Notes: generated from the sequence alone by a model not told the origin. Counted from the stretch's first letter, positions 18,486 through 27,770 are shown. The stretch is 46,085 bases of DNA from Budvicia aquatica DSM 5075 = ATCC 35567 (GCF_000427805.1 NZ_KE386588.1:1-46085), one strand, 5' to 3'. Numbers and translations: made by a program.

Positions 18486-19778
18486 GTGGACGATGTATCA
18501 ACCGGTACACTTATCATTATTCTTATCGTTATGGTGCTGATTTCAGCCTATTTCTCAGCATCAGAAACCGGCATGATGACGCTAAACCGCTATCGGTTGC
18601 GCCACTTAGCCAGCAAAGGTAATCGCCAAGCCCGCCGGGTCGAGAAACTTCTTCAACGCCCAGACCGATTGATAAGCTTAGTGCTTATCGGTAACAACCT
18701 GGTTAATATTCTGGCCTCATCGCTGGCTACCGTCGTAGGCCTACGCCTATATGGCAATATGGGCGTCGCTATCGCAACCGGCGTACTGACCTTTATCATA
18801 TTGGTATTTGCAGAAGTATTACCCAAAACCATTGCCGCACTCTATCCTGAGCGTATTGCGTTTCCCAGCAGCCTGCTACTTAAACCATTACAAAAGATTA
18901 TGGCTCCGCTGGTATGGCTGCTCAATGGCATTACCCGGATTATCATGCACCTGTTCGGATTACGCTCTGACGTACGAGGAACAGACGCCGTCAGTAAAGA
19001 TGAATTACGTACCATCGTTAATGCGTCTAATCCGCTGATTTCTCATCGCTATCAAAGCATGCTGTTATCCGTGCTTGACCTGGAAGTGGTCAACGTTGAC
19101 GATATTATGGTGCCGCGTAGTGAAATCATCGGTATCAACGTCAATGACGAATGGAAGGATATTCTTAAACAACTAACCCATTCCCCCCACGGGCGCATTG
19201 TGTTGTACCGTGACTCTCTCGACGATGCTATCGGTATGCTACGCGTTCGTGAAGCCTATCGGCTGATGATGGAAAAAAGTGAATTCACTAAAGAGACCAT
19301 GCTGAGGGCTGCGGATAAAATCTACTTTATTCCGGAAGGCACACCGCTGAACGTCCAGTTAGTTAAGTTTCAACGCAATCGGGAAAAGGTTGGCATCATT
19401 GTTGATGAATACGGCGATATTCAAGGTCTGGTCAGCGTAGAAGATATTCTGGAAGAGATTGTCGGTGACTTCACGACATCCATGTCCCCTTCGCTGGCTG
19501 AAGAAGTTATTCCACAGGCCGACGGTTCAATATTAGTTGATGGCAGCGCCAGTATTCGTGAACTCAATAAAGCATTTAACTGGAATCTTCCTACCTCAGC
19601 CGCCAGAACGGTCAATGGCCTGCTGCTTGAATACCTTGAAGACATTCCATCTGCCGGTACTCATGTTGAGCTGAAACACTACATCGTGGATATTATTCAG
19701 GTAAGTAATAACATGATTAAACAGGTAAGAATCACCCCGCGTAACGGTGATTTATTGAGTAAAAATATAAAGCATTAA
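18486..19778 (+). CDS. yfjD: CorC/HlyC-family membrane protein YfjD (CorB-like, CNNM/CBS)
   Basis: A 430-residue protein. The N-terminal DUF21/CNNM transmembrane domain (about 1-190; AYFSASETGMMTLNRYRLRHL, FAEVLPKT) is followed by a CBS pair (about 205-325; DIMVPRSEIIGI, VDEYGDIQGLVSVEDILEEIVGDF) and a C-terminal CorC_HlyC domain (about 340-420). CNNM/CorB relatives are implicated in Mg2+ export or homeostasis. The start is a GTG at 18486 after GAGGG. It lies downstream of ypjD, and a strong terminator follows. Confidence 0.93.
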   Translation: MDDVSTGTLIIILIVMVLISAYFSASETGMMTLNRYRLRHLASKGNRQARRVEKLLQRPDRLISLVLIGNNLVNILASSLATVVGLRLYGNMGVAIATGVLTFIILVFAEVLPKTIAALYPERIAFPSSLLLKPLQKIMAPLVWLLNGITRIIMHLFGLRSDVRGTDAVSKDELRTIVNASNPLISHRYQSMLLSVLDLEVVNVDDIMVPRSEIIGINVNDEWKDILKQLTHSPHGRIVLYRDSLDDAIGMLRVREAYRLMMEKSEFTKETMLRAADKIYFIPEGTPLNVQLVKFQRNREKVGIIVDEYGDIQGLVSVEDILEEIVGDFTTSMSPSLAEEVIPQADGSILVDGSASIRELNKAFNWNLPTSAARTVNGLLLEYLEDIPSAGTHVELKHYIVDIIQVSNNMIKQVRITPRNGDLLSKNIKH

Positions 19779-19802
19779 GCGTTTTAGTAACAAGAAAAAA
19801 CT

Positions 19803-19839
19803 AAAAGCCCGAAACCGGTTAACGGTATTCGGGCTTTTT
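19803..19839 (+). terminator. Intrinsic terminator after yfjD
   Basis: The stem AAAAGCCCGAA / TTCGGGCTTTT (19803-19813 and 19828-19838) encloses a smaller ACCG/CGGT stem and ends in a T-run. It faces yfjD. Confidence 0.88.
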
Positions 19840-19844
19840 AATTA

Positions 19845-19878
19845 TATACCCCAAGCAACTTGAAGTATGACGGGTATA
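19845..19878. repeat. Internally deleted ERIC-like remnant
   Basis: A 34-bp element with TATACCC at the left end and GGGTATA at the right end, containing CAACTTGAAGTATGACGGG. This is the right terminus of ERIC elements joined to the left terminal TATACCC. The central part is missing. It lies between the convergent yfjD and luxS genes. Confidence 0.6.
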
Positions 19879-19888
19879 GACATCGAAT

Positions 19889-20404
19889 TTACAGATGTAA
19901 GTCGGCCAACTTATCTTTTGGCAAAGCAAGCTCATCATTTTGATTTACTCGAATACCCCGGCTGATAATGTCACTCGCGATGGCGTGAGCCTCTTCCAAC
20001 GAATGCATTTCATAAGTACCACACTGGTACTCATTTAATTCAGGGATCTTCTTCTGATCCTGAACCTTTAAGATATCAGCCATTGCCGCAGACCACGCCT
20101 GAGCAACACGAGTTTCATCCGGAGTGCCAATTAAGCTCATATAGAAACCTGTGCGGCATCCCATAGGTGAAATATCGATAACCTCAACCCCATTTCCATT
20201 CAGATGGTCGCGCATAAAACCGGCAAACAGGTGTTCAAGCGTATGAATGCCCTTCTCCGGTAGAATTTCCATATTCGGGCGACAAAAACGAAGATCGAAT
20301 ACGGTAATCGTATCTCCATGAGGAGTTTTCATTGTTTTTGCGACCCGGACGGCCGGCGCTAACATACGAGTATGATCAACGGTAAAACTATCTAACAATG
20401 GCAT
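19889..20404 (-). CDS. luxS: S-ribosylhomocysteine lyase LuxS
   Basis: A 171-residue protein, E. coli length, from ATG 20404 ([14 protein letters not shown]). AAGGTG lies about six bases upstream, and an in-frame GTG at 20413 is inside that ribosome site. Zinc ligands are H54 and H58 (HTLEH) and C128 (YQCGTY), with catalytic C83 (MGCRTGF). LuxS converts S-ribosylhomocysteine to homocysteine and DPD, the precursor of autoinducer-2, in the activated methyl cycle. MicA is encoded divergently just upstream, as in E. coli. Confidence 0.98.
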   Translation of the reverse strand: MPLLDSFTVDHTRMLAPAVRVAKTMKTPHGDTITVFDLRFCRPNMEILPEKGIHTLEHLFAGFMRDHLNGNGVEVIDISPMGCRTGFYMSLIGTPDETRVAQAWSAAMADILKVQDQKKIPELNEYQCGTYEMHSLEEAHAIASDIISRGIRVNQNDELALPKDKLADLHL

Positions 20405-20447
20405 TTTCGTCACCTTTCAAAAAAAATGAATTTTTTTTACTTTTTCA

Positions 20448-20477
20448 GGAAACCTTTTAGATATACACGAGTCCTAA
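20448..20477 (+). promoter_or_regulatory. Probable sigma-E promoter of micA
   Basis: GGAAACCTT (from 20448) and GTCCTAA (20471-20477) resemble the sigma-E elements GGAACTT and TCTAA/TCNAA with roughly 16-bp spacing, each with an extra base. They sit about 7 bp before the expected MicA 5' end. E. coli micA is sigma-E dependent, which supports the reading. Confidence 0.55.
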
Positions 20478-20483
20478 CTATTA

Positions 20484-20555
20484 GAACAACACTCGTTATT
20501 ATCATCCCTCGTACAGAGATGTTTATAAGGCCACTAGATATGTGGCCTTTCTTTT
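20484..20555 (+). ncRNA. micA: Small RNA MicA
   Basis: It lies between luxS and gshA on the opposite strand, exactly as in E. coli and Salmonella. It keeps the seed region GTTATTATCATCCCT, the CAGAGATG block, and the terminator stem AAGGCCAC / GTGGCCTT (20527-20534, 20542-20549) with a U-rich tail. MicA is an Hfq-dependent sRNA induced by envelope stress that represses ompA and other porin mRNAs. The 5' end at 20484 is estimated by alignment. The 5'-most ~12 nt differ from E. coli. Confidence 0.88.
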
Positions 20556-20561
20556 ATCCAA

Positions 20562-22124
20562 TTATCGGCGATTCTGTGCGGCTAAGTACTCATCAAAGCT
20601 TTGAGTATCCTGCATTTCCATCTTTTCTTGGCGTTGAAGTGAAGCAATTCGTTCCGCTTCTAAATCTTTCTCAGTCAATACGCTCAGTGGTTCAGACTGT
20701 AACATTTGACGATATTGTTCAGCTAAGGCCAAACCAAAGCGGCCAATACCCACATCTTTTACTGCCTGTAACATTCTGCCGGAAAACGTCAGTTCAGGAT
20801 TATCAAAGGATGATATTAATTTATTACACACATCCTGATATTGCGAATTTTTATTCGAGCTGTCCAGAACCTCGGCAACCCGCAGTAAATCAGCAAACAA
20901 TGATTTACCCACCACGTCCAAAGGCTCTCGGGCGGTATCACAACCAATCCCGATAGTCTGACCCGGCTTACGGCCTTCTAGAATGACCCTATTCCAGTTA
21001 TAACGCGTACACTGAAGCTCATCGCTACTCATTTCTGGCGCATCAGCTAAAGTACACCAGATCAAGAACAGGTCCAGAAAACGCGCCTGATCGGCATCAA
21101 TACCAATCGGTGAGAACGGATTGATATCTAACGCTCTGACTTCAATATATTCAACGCCACCGCGCAGTAATGCATCGGATGGTGACTCACCATCACGAGT
21201 AACGCGTTTCGGTCGAATAGGGGCATAGAACTCATTCTCTATCTGCAATATGTTGCTATTAAGCTGCTGATAGTGGCCCTTCTTCTTTTCATCCAATGGC
21301 TTAAATTGTTCTGCCGGCGTTGAAATTGCTTTTTTCAGCCCTTCAACATAGGTATTCAAGTCATTAAAGGTAATACCTAAATTACTTTGAGAGCTGTTGG
21401 TATAGCCCAAATCACTCATACGCAGCGAAGTGGCGTAAGGTAAGTAACAGGCTCCGTTTTTGAGCTTTTCAAAAGGTATTTTTACGTCCCGTCCTTTAAT
21501 AAAGGATGAACAAACAGCCGGAGAGGCGCCAAACAAATAAGGAATAACCCAGCCAAAACGATAATAGTTTCGGATCAAACGGAAATAACCTTCGGAGATT
21601 TTCTCTTTGCCACTTTCAGCGTCAGCAATCCCTTCCCGCGCTTGCCAAAACTCTAATGGCAACGAGAAATTATAATGAACCCCGGATATAGTCTGCATCA
21701 GCGCACCGTAACGGTTTTTTAACCCTTCACGATACAGAGTCTTAAAGCGGCCGATATTAGAAGTACCGTACTGAGCTAACTCAATCTTATCTTCAGAGCT
21801 GATAAAACATGGCATGCTTAATGGCCACATTCGTTCACTGCCCAGCTCTCTGCTCACATGACGATGGATATCGCGCAAAAATGCCAGTAGGTGATCGACA
21901 TTATCGTCAACCGGAGTAATAAATTCCAATAGTGCCTCAGCAAAATCGGTCGTTATCCAACGATTGGTTAATGCAGATCCTAAGGTTTTAGGGTGTGGCG
22001 TGGTGGCTAACTGACCATCCGTCGTCACGCGAAGGGTTTCGCGTTCAATACCGCGTTGAATACCTTTTAAAGCCTGAGGGTGCGCTTCCAGCCAAGAAAG
22101 TGCTTTCGATACGTCCGGGATCAA
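20562..22124 (-). CDS. gshA: Glutamate-cysteine ligase GshA
   Basis: A 520-residue class 1 gamma-glutamylcysteine synthetase (E. coli 518), catalysing the first step of glutathione synthesis. Conserved blocks include [13 protein letters not shown] near the N-terminus, [28 protein letters not shown] and [17 protein letters not shown]. The start codon is TTG (22122-22124), as in E. coli, behind a strong GGGAGGT. The gene precedes luxS with micA antisense in the gap. The gsi importer of this window links to glutathione uptake. Confidence 0.97.
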   Translation of the reverse strand: MIPDVSKALSWLEAHPQALKGIQRGIERETLRVTTDGQLATTPHPKTLGSALTNRWITTDFAEALLEFITPVDDNVDHLLAFLRDIHRHVSRELGSERMWPLSMPCFISSEDKIELAQYGTSNIGRFKTLYREGLKNRYGALMQTISGVHYNFSLPLEFWQAREGIADAESGKEKISEGYFRLIRNYYRFGWVIPYLFGASPAVCSSFIKGRDVKIPFEKLKNGACYLPYATSLRMSDLGYTNSSQSNLGITFNDLNTYVEGLKKAISTPAEQFKPLDEKKKGHYQQLNSNILQIENEFYAPIRPKRVTRDGESPSDALLRGGVEYIEVRALDINPFSPIGIDADQARFLDLFLIWCTLADAPEMSSDELQCTRYNWNRVILEGRKPGQTIGIGCDTAREPLDVVGKSLFADLLRVAEVLDSSNKNSQYQDVCNKLISSFDNPELTFSGRMLQAVKDVGIGRFGLALAEQYRQMLQSEPLSVLTEKDLEAERIASLQRQEKMEMQDTQSFDEYLAAQNRR

Positions 22125-22194
22125 ATCGACCTCCCGTTATCAATGTTCATATAACCTGCCAAGACAAACTACCACGTCTGTAATACTGTCTTTT

Positions 22195-22623
22195 TTAGCT
22201 AAAAAAAGACAAACCTTTAAGTGTAATCACTGTGAGAACAATATAACGCAATGATTTTCCAACTAAGATAAAGAATGTTACAGACCACCAGGGCAAACGT
22301 AACCAGCCCGCCAGCAGACACAATAGATCGCCCATAATGGGCAACCAACTTAATAGCAGCGCCGGAGAACCGTAACGCTGTAGCCAAGTCATCGCTAATT
22401 CTAAACGTTGGTGGTGCTTTGGGCTCGGGGCCAAACGACCAATAATAACATTGGTCAATCCACCGAGCGTATTCCCTATAATTGCTACCACCAGCAATAG
22501 TAGAGGGTTTGTTTCTACCGTTGTTAACAACGTTACCAGCAGAACTTCAGAGTTGCCGGGCAACAATGTTGCGCTGAGAAAACTACTGCTAAACAGCGTC
22601 AGCAATGCTAAACCGTCACTCAC
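22195..22623 (-). CDS. yqaA: Inner membrane protein YqaA (DedA/SNARE-associated-like)
   Basis: A 142-residue, four-segment membrane protein with the YqaA signature SSFLSATLLPGNSE, GNTLGGLTNVIIGR and LSWLPIMGDLLCLLAGWLRL. It belongs to the DedA/VTT-like group, with no proven function for YqaA. GTG start at 22623 overlaps the yqaB stop by four bases (GTGA), so translation is coupled. The yqaB-yqaA-gshA order is as in E. coli. Confidence 0.93.
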   Translation of the reverse strand: MSDGLALLTLFSSSFLSATLLPGNSEVLLVTLLTTVETNPLLLLVVAIIGNTLGGLTNVIIGRLAPSPKHHQRLELAMTWLQRYGSPALLLSWLPIMGDLLCLLAGWLRLPWWSVTFFILVGKSLRYIVLTVITLKGLSFFS

Positions 22624-23186
22624 AAATTACGTACATCCACTGCATCCATTCCGGCAGCTTTAGCCGCCTGAAGCCCAAAAGGAGCATCTTCAAAAACCAC
22701 ACAAGAACCCGGATTCACTTTAATCAGTTCTGCACAGCGTAAAAAGGTATCCGGCGCTGGCTTATGGTTTTGCACATCATCGGCACCCACTATTGCATCA
22801 AAGCAGTCGCGCAGGCCAACGTGCTGTAACAATCGGTCAGCGAAACCATGCATACTGCCGGTACCAATGGCCATTGGTCGTTTACCTTTATAGGCTTTAA
22901 CGATTTCTACAATAGGTAAAGGTTTAACCATAGCCAAAACGATATCACCAACAATATCAAATTTCTCTTGGGCCAATTTATAAGGGTCCATATCGACTTG
23001 ATAGCTATCAATAATAAACTGTGCAACCTTCCATGATGGGGAACCGTTTAGCGCAACAACCGCTTCAAGATCGAGCTTCATACCATACTTTGCCAGAACT
23101 TCATCCCAGGCTTGTCTATGCCCGGCTTCCGTATCTAACAACGTTCCATCCATATCAAAGATCAACCCCTGATAGCGATCATACAT
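22620..23186 (-). CDS. yqaB: HAD-superfamily sugar phosphatase YqaB (fructose-1-phosphatase)
   Basis: 188 residues from ATG 23186 (MYDRYQGLIFDMDGTLLDTE), matching the E. coli length; an in-frame upstream ATG at 23198 would add four residues. HAD motif I is DMDGT, motif II is VGTGS-like (AIGTGSMHG), and motif III/IV are KPAPDTF and VFEDAPFG. E. coli YqaB acts on fructose 1-phosphate and related substrates. It is the first gene of the pair with yqaA. Confidence 0.93.
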   Translation of the reverse strand: MYDRYQGLIFDMDGTLLDTEAGHRQAWDEVLAKYGMKLDLEAVVALNGSPSWKVAQFIIDSYQVDMDPYKLAQEKFDIVGDIVLAMVKPLPIVEIVKAYKGKRPMAIGTGSMHGFADRLLQHVGLRDCFDAIVGADDVQNHKPAPDTFLRCAELIKVNPGSCVVFEDAPFGLQAAKAAGMDAVDVRNL

Positions 23187-23546
23187 GACGGACCCCATAT
23201 AATTTAGATAACAGATTGCAAACTTGTCGGTTACTTTATCGCAAAACGAAATTAATGTCGCTCAAAGAGTTCCCTTGGTAAACCCCGTTAAGTACAACGC
23301 AACATGTCACCATTTATTACATTTATCTCACAAAGAAAAAATGCTGTCAGCTCAGCGGATTACTCCCAATTTAGGCTACAATCAAATTATCAATATGTGG
23401 CTAACACACATCTTTTAATGAATTAATGCTGTAATTTCATTACAATGGCCGACTATTTTTATCGAGTGAACAATATTCAGACAATGCGCTACTTTTATGA
23501 GTATGGAAATGCGCAACATAACACACAGGAAGAGAAGCTAAGCTTT
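23187..23546. other. Intergenic region, no gene recognised
   Basis: 360 bp between the divergent yqaB and pagP. It is AT-rich. I found no ORF with a ribosome site, no tRNA, and no convincing PhoP box, although pagP is PhoP-controlled in related species. E. coli has csrA and tRNA genes near this side of yqaB; none is here. Confidence 0.5.
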
Positions 23547-24098
23547 ATGAAACCAACTATCGGCGCTGCCGCCCTACTTGCTACTTTATCATTTAATGTC
23601 ATGGCCGGTGACGCGGCAGATAATGGTCTTTGGTATCGAATAAAAGATAACGTCCGAACGACTTGGAACTCACCAACTCGTGACTTATACGTTCCGTTAA
23701 ATACCTGGCATGCCCGCTTTATGTACGATAAAGAAAAAACTGACTCCTACAATGAAAGACCTTGGGGAATCGGCTATGGCGTATCACGATTTGATGAAGA
23801 TGGTGACTGGCATTCTATTTATGCCATGGGTTTTCAGGATTCCCATGATATGTTTCAGCCTATTATTGGCTATGGTTATCAAAAAAACTGGTACTTCGGT
23901 GAAGGTAACGATTGGCGTTTAGGCTTAGGCTTTACCGCGGCGATAACAGCCCGCCAAGATTATGACTATATTCCAATACCATTGCCGTTACCGCTATTTT
24001 CGATTGAATATAAGAAATTCGCACTGCAAAACACTTATATTCCAGGAACTTATAATAATGGCAACGTACTATTCACTTGGGCGAGATGGCAGTTTTAA
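23547..24098 (+). CDS. pagP: Lipid A palmitoyltransferase PagP
   Basis: 183 residues from ATG 23547. The signal peptide MKPTIGAAALLATLSFNVMA is followed by an 8-strand outer-membrane barrel. The catalytic triad is visible at H55 (NTWHARF), D98 and S99 (GFQDSHD). The N-terminal amphipathic helix (GLWYRIKDNVRTTW) and the C-terminal aromatic WQF are typical. It transfers palmitate from phospholipid to lipid A, giving resistance to antimicrobial peptides. The upstream in-frame region to 23445 lacks family similarity and was excluded. Confidence 0.95.
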   Translation: MKPTIGAAALLATLSFNVMAGDAADNGLWYRIKDNVRTTWNSPTRDLYVPLNTWHARFMYDKEKTDSYNERPWGIGYGVSRFDEDGDWHSIYAMGFQDSHDMFQPIIGYGYQKNWYFGEGNDWRLGLGFTAAITARQDYDYIPIPLPLPLFSIEYKKFALQNTYIPGTYNNGNVLFTWARWQF

Positions 24099-24155
24099 CC
24101 GGCAATAGCAATATCTCAGTTCTAGGACTGCTTAATTATTTTCAGGCAGATTAAG

Positions 24156-24256
24156 CAGCCGGACTGATACTACCCTATGATTTACGAGGTTCTATTAATT
24201 TAAGTCCGGGTAACTGATTAGTCCCTTCTGACAATAGATAGAACTTAGTCCGGCTG
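24156..24256. repeat. Separated inverted repeat upstream of chaA
   Basis: CAGCCGGACT (24156-24165) and AGTCCGGCTG (24247-24256) are exact 10-bp inverted repeats 81 bp apart. A nested CTGCTTAAT/ATTAAGCAG pair lies at its left edge. The region lies in the pagP-chaA gap and could fold into a long leader RNA of chaA or mark a small mobile repeat. No known riboswitch pattern is evident. Confidence 0.4.
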
Positions 24257-24288
24257 TCTGGCCATCGTTTTAGTCACCGAGAAATAAT

Positions 24289-25395
24289 ATGGATAACACA
24301 CAACAGATTCCCGTAGCGAAGACCCGTCATAAAGAGTATTCGCTGATTCTCGCGATGTTCACCATTCCTGTACTGCTATTTTTACAACACAACGCCAGCT
24401 TTATTGTCGTTATATTACTTAACCTTCTGGCTTTGGCCGCTATTTTAGGCAGCGCATTTAGCGTCGTTCGCCATGCTGACGTTTTGGCGCACCGCTTAGG
24501 TGAGCCCTATGGTTCATTAATTTTAAGCCTGGCCGTCGTTATTCTTGAAGTCAGCTTAATCTCTGCATTAATGGCAACCGGAGATGCCGGCCCGACATTA
24601 ATGAGAGATACGCTTTACTCCGTCATTATGATTGTGACCAGCGGATTAGTTGGATTATCGTTACTTATGGGCGGGCGTAAATTTGCTACTCAGCACGTTA
24701 ATTTAGCCGGTATAAAACAGTATCTGATGGCAATAATGCCATTAGCCATTATTGTACTGGTATTACCGGCGATGTTTGAATCCGGTACGTTTAGCTCAGT
24801 ACAGCTTATCTTTGTTGCCCTAATTTCAGCCTCTATGTACGGCGTGTTTCTGGTCATCCAGACTAAAACACACCAAAGCCTTTTTGTTTATGAGCACGAA
24901 GATGACGGCGATGGCCCCGATGACCACCACGGAAAACCCTCTTCACACAGCAATAAATGGCATGGATTCTGGCTGGTTGTGCATCTGGTTGCCGTTATCG
25001 CCATAACTAAGATTAATGCCAGCTCATTAGAAACGTTACTTTCAGGATTAAATGCACCAAAACAATTTACCGGCTTTCTGATCGCGCTATTAATACTTTC
25101 GCCTGAAGGTTTAGGTGCACTAAAAGCCGTTATGGCAAATCAGGTCCAGCGGGCGATGAACCTATTCTTTGGTTCTGTCCTTGCCACTATTTCTCTGACG
25201 GTTCCTTGCGTTGTTATTATCGCGTTACTGAAGGGCCAAGAGTTAGTCTTTGGTCTTGAACCGGCTAACATTGTTATTTTGGTCAGCGTACTGCTTTTAT
25301 GTCAAAGCTCTTTCGCCACCGGCCGGACCAACGTACTGAATGGTACCGCCCACCTTGCATTGTTCTTTGCTTACCTATTAGTTCTTATGGGTTAA
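24289..25395 (+). CDS. chaA: Sodium-potassium/calcium:proton antiporter ChaA
   Basis: A 368-residue (E. coli 366) CaCA-family antiporter. The two repeats carry acidic signatures (EPYGSLILSLAVVILEVSLI; LLILSPEGLGALKAVMANQ) in roughly ten transmembrane segments. A central acidic, His-rich cytoplasmic loop (EHEDDGDGPDDHHG, near residue 203) is characteristic of ChaA. It extrudes Na+, K+ or Ca2+ at alkaline pH. It stands alone and ends at a clear terminator. Confidence 0.93.
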   Translation: MDNTQQIPVAKTRHKEYSLILAMFTIPVLLFLQHNASFIVVILLNLLALAAILGSAFSVVRHADVLAHRLGEPYGSLILSLAVVILEVSLISALMATGDAGPTLMRDTLYSVIMIVTSGLVGLSLLMGGRKFATQHVNLAGIKQYLMAIMPLAIIVLVLPAMFESGTFSSVQLIFVALISASMYGVFLVIQTKTHQSLFVYEHEDDGDGPDDHHGKPSSHSNKWHGFWLVVHLVAVIAITKINASSLETLLSGLNAPKQFTGFLIALLILSPEGLGALKAVMANQVQRAMNLFFGSVLATISLTVPCVVIIALLKGQELVFGLEPANIVILVSVLLLCQSSFATGRTNVLNGTAHLALFFAYLLVLMG

Positions 25396-25417
25396 AGCAT
25401 TAAATTAGTCCTCCCTC

Positions 25418-25444
25418 AAACGCCGCTTCAATAGCGGCGTTTTA
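25418..25444 (+). terminator. Intrinsic terminator after chaA
   Basis: AAACGCCGCT (25418-25427) pairs with AGCGGCGTTT (25433-25442) around a 5-nt loop, followed by T residues. Confidence 0.9.
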
Positions 25445-25632
25445 TTACCTACTATTTGATAAGATGATGCTAAACAGCGACCTAAGGACTAACATTAATT
25501 TTCTCAGCTCTATTTGGCAAATCTGGCCGCTCTTCATCAGTCATTATTAGGCGGTCATTTCTCATTCACCGACGACGGCATACACATTCAAACTCAGTTT
25601 CTCCTTAACACCGTAAATTAAAGGAAGTCATT

Positions 25633-26667
25633 ATGAGTCAGAGCCCACAAGTCAATCGTAGTATCGTTCTCGCATCTCGACCTTACGGCGCACCTACGCC
25701 AGATAACTTCACATTAAAACAGCAACCAATCCCAACGCCGGGTCAAGGAGAAGTATTACTACGTAATATTTATCTTTCGTTAGATCCTTATATGCGCGGT
25801 CGAATGAGCGATGCTCCTTCATATGCTAAATCGCTGGAAATTGGCGAAGTGATGATCGGTGGCACCGTAAGCAAAATAGAAATATCAAATAATCCCGAGT
25901 ATCAGGTCGGTGACTGGGTCATCAGCCAGGCCGGGTGGCAAGACTATGCGATTTCAAACGGCAGCGACCTGCTTAAACTCGACAGTAAATTCCCTCGTCC
26001 ATCTTATGCATTAGGCATTCTCGGCATGCCGGGCTTCACCGCTTATATGGGGCTGTTAGATATCGGCCAGCCTAAAGCTGGCGAAACTGTCGTGGTTGCA
26101 GCAGCAACAGGCCCGGTCGGAGCAACCGTTGGGCAAATTGCTAAATTAAAAGGCTGCCGGGTAGTGGGTATTGCCGGCGGTGAAGAAAAGTGTCGTCATG
26201 CTATTGAAACCTTAGGATTTGATGTTTGTCTCGATCACTATCAATCTGATTTGAATAAGCGTTTAGCCGAAGCATGCCCGAAAGGCGTCGATGTCTATTT
26301 CGAAAACGTCGGCGGTAAAGTTTTTGACGCAGTACTGCCGTTATTCAATCCTAAAGCGCGAATTCCGGTCTGCGGGGTTATCTCACTATACAATGCCACA
26401 TCCCTGCCTGAAGGCCCCGATCGCCTGCCGCTACTTGAAAGCATCATCTTAAAAAAACGCATCCGCATGCAAGGCTTCATCATCACGGATGACTATGCTC
26501 ACCGCTATGGTGAATTTATCCAGCAAATGAGCTTTTGGGTCGCTGAAGGAAAAATTCAATATCGTGAACATCTCGTCGACGGACTAGAAAATGCACCTCA
26601 GGCATTTATCGGCCTGCTGGAAGGTAAGAATTTCGGAAAACTAGTGATTCAGATAGCTAAAGAGTGA
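25633..26667 (+). CDS. curA: NADPH-dependent curcumin reductase-like MDR oxidoreductase CurA
   Basis: A 344-residue medium-chain reductase of the leukotriene B4 dehydrogenase type, without catalytic zinc. It is very close to E. coli CurA (345): YLSLDPYMRGRMSD near the N-terminus, LGMPGFTAYMGLLDIGQPK, and the NADPH-binding AAATGPVGATVGQIAKLKGC. It reduces enone double bonds using NADPH. It lies 51 bp upstream of an aldo-keto reductase, so the two may form a reactive-carbonyl/enone detoxification pair. Confidence 0.92.
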   Translation: MSQSPQVNRSIVLASRPYGAPTPDNFTLKQQPIPTPGQGEVLLRNIYLSLDPYMRGRMSDAPSYAKSLEIGEVMIGGTVSKIEISNNPEYQVGDWVISQAGWQDYAISNGSDLLKLDSKFPRPSYALGILGMPGFTAYMGLLDIGQPKAGETVVVAAATGPVGATVGQIAKLKGCRVVGIAGGEEKCRHAIETLGFDVCLDHYQSDLNKRLAEACPKGVDVYFENVGGKVFDAVLPLFNPKARIPVCGVISLYNATSLPEGPDRLPLLESIILKKRIRMQGFIITDDYAHRYGEFIQQMSFWVAEGKIQYREHLVDGLENAPQAFIGLLEGKNFGKLVIQIAKE

Positions 26668-26718
26668 TCTTTTTCAGCCATGGTAGTTACTGTACCTGAA
26701 TAATTTTAAGGAAACGTT

Positions 26719-27711
26719 ATGTCCCACAATGTTAATCCGAAAAGATATGAAAATATGCAATACATCCGCTGTGGGCGCAGCGGTTTACAGTTGCCAAGAA
26801 TTTCTCTTGGCCTGTGGCATAATTTTGGTGATGTTACTCAATATGAAACCAGCCGCCAGATGATCGGTACCGCATTCGATTTAGGCATCACCCATTTCGA
26901 TTTAGCCAATAACTACGGCCCTCCTCCCGGTTCTGCAGAAACAAACTTTGGTAAAATTCTCAAACAGGATTTTAGTACTTATCGTGACGAAATGATTATT
27001 TCATCCAAAGCAGGATATACCATGTGGCCGGGTCCTTATGGTGACTGGGGGACTAAGAAATATCTGATTTCCAGCCTGAATCAAAGCCTGAAAAGAATGG
27101 ATTTAGACTATGTCGATATCTTCTATCATCACCGTCCCGATCCGAATACGCCGCTGGAAGAAACTATGTCAGCATTAGATCTGATCGTTCGCCAAGGTAA
27201 AGCGCTTTACGTAGGGATATCTAACTACCCGGCAGACCGGGCAAAAGAAGCGATGCGTATTCTGAACTCATTGGGAACCCCTTGCCTGATTCACCAGCCT
27301 AAATATTCCATGTTCGAACGTTGGATTGAAGATGGCTTGCAAGATGTACTTCAGGAGGAAGGCGTGGGCTCTATCGCTTTCTCTCCGCTAGCGGGTGGCC
27401 TGCTGACAGATCGTTATCTCAATGGCATTCCCGATGACTCACGCATAGCCAGCAGTAGCCCTTCATTAACCACAGAGCAATTAACACAAGAAAGGCTACG
27501 TAAAATAAAGCTATTGAATCAACTGGCCCAAAAGCGGGGACAAAAACTGTCTCAAATGGCACTAGCCTGGGTATTGCGGGGAGATAAAGTAACTTCAGCG
27601 CTAATTGGCGCTAGCCGGGTTAGTCAAATTGTCGATGCGGTAGATGCACTGGATAATCTGACATTCAGTCAACAGGAACTCAGTGAAATAGAGAACATTC
27701 TGGCCGGATAG
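26719..27711 (+). CDS. gpr: Aldo-keto reductase, L-glyceraldehyde 3-phosphate/methylglyoxal reductase type (YghZ/Gpr)
   Basis: A 330-residue AKR14-like protein, shorter than E. coli YghZ (346) at the C-terminus. Catalytic tetrad elements are present: D in FDLANNYGPPPGSAE with its Tyr, K in SSKAGY and H in YHHRPD. The cofactor loop IGASR is near the end. The family reduces methylglyoxal and L-glyceraldehyde 3-phosphate with NADPH. It follows curA closely, with good ribosome site AAGGAAA, and is probably in one transcript with it. Confidence 0.88.
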   Translation: MSHNVNPKRYENMQYIRCGRSGLQLPRISLGLWHNFGDVTQYETSRQMIGTAFDLGITHFDLANNYGPPPGSAETNFGKILKQDFSTYRDEMIISSKAGYTMWPGPYGDWGTKKYLISSLNQSLKRMDLDYVDIFYHHRPDPNTPLEETMSALDLIVRQGKALYVGISNYPADRAKEAMRILNSLGTPCLIHQPKYSMFERWIEDGLQDVLQEEGVGSIAFSPLAGGLLTDRYLNGIPDDSRIASSSPSLTTEQLTQERLRKIKLLNQLAQKRGQKLSQMALAWVLRGDKVTSALIGASRVSQIVDAVDALDNLTFSQQELSEIENILAG

Positions 27712-27726
27712 CTAACAATAGCAATG

Positions 27727-27754
27727 CTGCGGGCAGCCTGTCCGCAGTGTTTTC
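27727..27754 (+). terminator. Terminator after gpr
   Basis: CTGCGGGCAG pairs with CTGTCCGCAG (one G-U pair) and is followed by TGTTTTCT. It ends the curA-gpr unit, just before the convergent mntH stop at 27771. Confidence 0.75.
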
Positions 27755-27770
27755 TCCTCACTCATTACGA

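Noticed and set aside
20426-20956. 176-codon plus-strand frame over micA and the gshA 3' end
   Set aside because: It runs through the micA sRNA and its terminator and is antisense to gshA.
23281-23310. PhoP box for pagP (GGTAAA-type hexamers)
   Set aside because: The hexamers match poorly and the spacing is not 5 bp.
24099-24288. yybP-ykoY (Mn) riboswitch before chaA
   Set aside because: The conserved motifs of that class were not seen; only an inverted repeat remains.
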